Of a DNA stretch of 7,413 nt, positions 7,103-7,413 are shown in pieces. Made by a program: the position numbers and the translations under genes. Where the stretch lies: assembly GCA_031256155.1 (NCBI GenBank), contig JAIRRD010000034.1, positions 1 to 7,413 of the forward strand. Direction: 5' to 3'. The notes beneath the pieces are model-generated. The model was not told the origin of the DNA. It searched no databases and saw only the letters and a list, made by a program, of their open reading frames with translations. The stretch is from Holophagales bacterium (GTDB taxonomy: Bacteria; Acidobacteriota; Holophagae; Holophagales; Holophagaceae). Every line of letters begins with the position of its first letter. Positions within the stretch are counted from its first letter, which is position 1.

Positions 7103-7233
7103 GTATCAAGATACGATCAAAAGATCGCATTTTGGCATCATGTGGCGCGAAAGCGACACTCGTAAGTTTTGAAAATGCAGTCTTTGTTTGCGTTTTCAAA
7201 ATTCTGGCGCACAGCGTTCAAGCTCTATTGAAC
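7103..7233 (+). other. Succession of stem-loop-capable sequences upstream of tRNA-Ser
   Basis: Five inverted repeats lie close together. GTATC-AA-GATAC is at 7103-7114 and CGATC-AAAA-GATCG at 7114-7127, sharing one base. A stem with a GAAA tetraloop (GTGGCGC/GCGACAC, one mismatch) is at 7142-7159. A stem of 12 pairs with one wobble (TTTTGAAAATGC with GCGTTTTCAAAA) is at 7167-7201. GTTCAA/TTGAAC is at 7216-7233. Together they could form a small structured RNA or a processed leader of the tRNA transcript. I recognise no known RNA family, and AT-rich DNA makes some of these by chance, so function is an inference. Confidence 0.35.
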
Positions 7234-7248
7234 ACAACTTGGTATAAA
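7218..7248 (+). promoter_or_regulatory. Alternative weak promoter closer to tRNA-Ser
   Basis: TATAAA (7243-7248) is a good -10-like hexamer 45 bases before the tRNA, but the best upstream partner, TTCAAG at 7218-7223, lies 19 bases away and matches poorly. It is an alternative to the candidate at 7072-7098; the GTTCAA/TTGAAC inverted repeat overlaps it. Confidence 0.25.
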
Positions 7249-7292
7249 ATTGCGGTTGCTTCAGAATGTGTTGTAAATGTTAGATTAATTTG

Positions 7293-7383
7293 GGAAGGTT
7301 GGCCGAGTGGTTTAAGGCGCTCGTCTTGAAAACGAGTGTGGGTCAGAAGCTCACCGGGGGTTCGAATCCCTCACCTTCCGCCA
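7293..7383 (+). tRNA. tRNA-Ser, anticodon UGA
   Basis: A complete class II tRNA of 91 nt that delivers serine at UCA and, by wobble, other UCN codons. The acceptor stem GGAAGGT (7293-7299) pairs fully with ACCTTCC (7373-7379), followed by discriminator G7380 and an encoded CCA (7381-7383). The D-arm is GCC/GGC (7302-7304, 7316-7318). The anticodon stem CTCGT/ACGAG encloses a seven-base loop, CTTGAAA, giving anticodon TGA at 7327-7329. The long variable arm (7337-7355) forms a GTGGG/CTCAC stem, which together with discriminator G is typical of serine tRNAs. The T-loop is TTCGAAT (7361-7367) with a five-pair stem including one G-T. It is transcribed away from the MCP. No clear terminator is visible in the 30 bases after it. 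Confidence 0.98.
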
Positions 7384-7413
7384 TCATGTTGTTCCGGCAT
7401 TTTATGTGCTTTG

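Noticed and set aside
7132..7329. 65-codon plus-strand open frame running into the tRNA
   Set aside because: It reads through the structured region into the tRNA-Ser gene, which cannot be both; the tRNA is certain.
1..7413. CRISPR array, toxin-antitoxin pair, phage or defence genes
   Set aside because: No spaced direct repeats of the needed size and no matching protein families were found; the coding part is ordinary housekeeping plus one chemoreceptor.

Overview
The window reads as one co-oriented block of housekeeping genes on the minus strand (about 1-6683) followed by a gene-free stretch of about 600 bp and a tRNA-Ser gene on the plus strand at the right edge. In transcription order the minus-strand genes are: a PAS-containing methyl-accepting chemotaxis protein (MCP), a bacillithiol-type N-acetylglucosaminyl deacetylase (bshB1-like), tilS, ftsH, folP and glmM. 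The last is cut by the left edge after 284 codons. The coding part is tightly packed: gaps are 55, 30 and 48 bp, then a 1-bp overlap (ftsH/folP) and a 3-bp gap (folP/glmM).

Organism: a bacterium of moderate GC. The order tilS-ftsH-folP-glmM is common in Proteobacteria, and ftsH-folP-glmM also occurs elsewhere. FtsH carries a motif block usual in delta-proteobacterial and acidobacterial-type FtsH. A BshB1-type deacetylase points to a bacillithiol-using lineage or a relative (known from Firmicutes, Bacteroidota, Deinococcota, Acidobacteriota and others). The PAS domain of the MCP, with its CX7CX4C cysteine pattern, resembles PAS domains I associate with sulfate-reducing delta-proteobacteria. 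FolP and TilS are rather divergent. I cannot fix the phylum; a Gram-negative, non-model, motile lineage is the most economical reading.

How the genes fit together: glmM makes glucosamine-1-phosphate for UDP-GlcNAc, which is the sugar donor for peptidoglycan and also the substrate of the first bacillithiol step, whose product BshB1 deacetylates. FolP makes dihydropteroate. TilS makes the tRNA-Ile lysidine needed to read AUA. FtsH is the membrane AAA+ quality-control protease. The MCP at the head of the run is probably separately transcribed and has no other chemotaxis gene in view.

The 6684-7292 region holds no convincing gene. It contains a 140-bp MITE-like element with imperfect TATAGC-type terminal inverted repeats, a strong 15-bp-stem hairpin followed by a T-rich run, a promoter-like pair, and a close succession of stem-loop-capable sequences just upstream of the tRNA. 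I did not find a clear novel multi-gene system. The most unusual items are the MITE-like element, the structured segment before tRNA-Ser, the cysteine-bearing PAS of the MCP, and the altered conserved residues in FolP.
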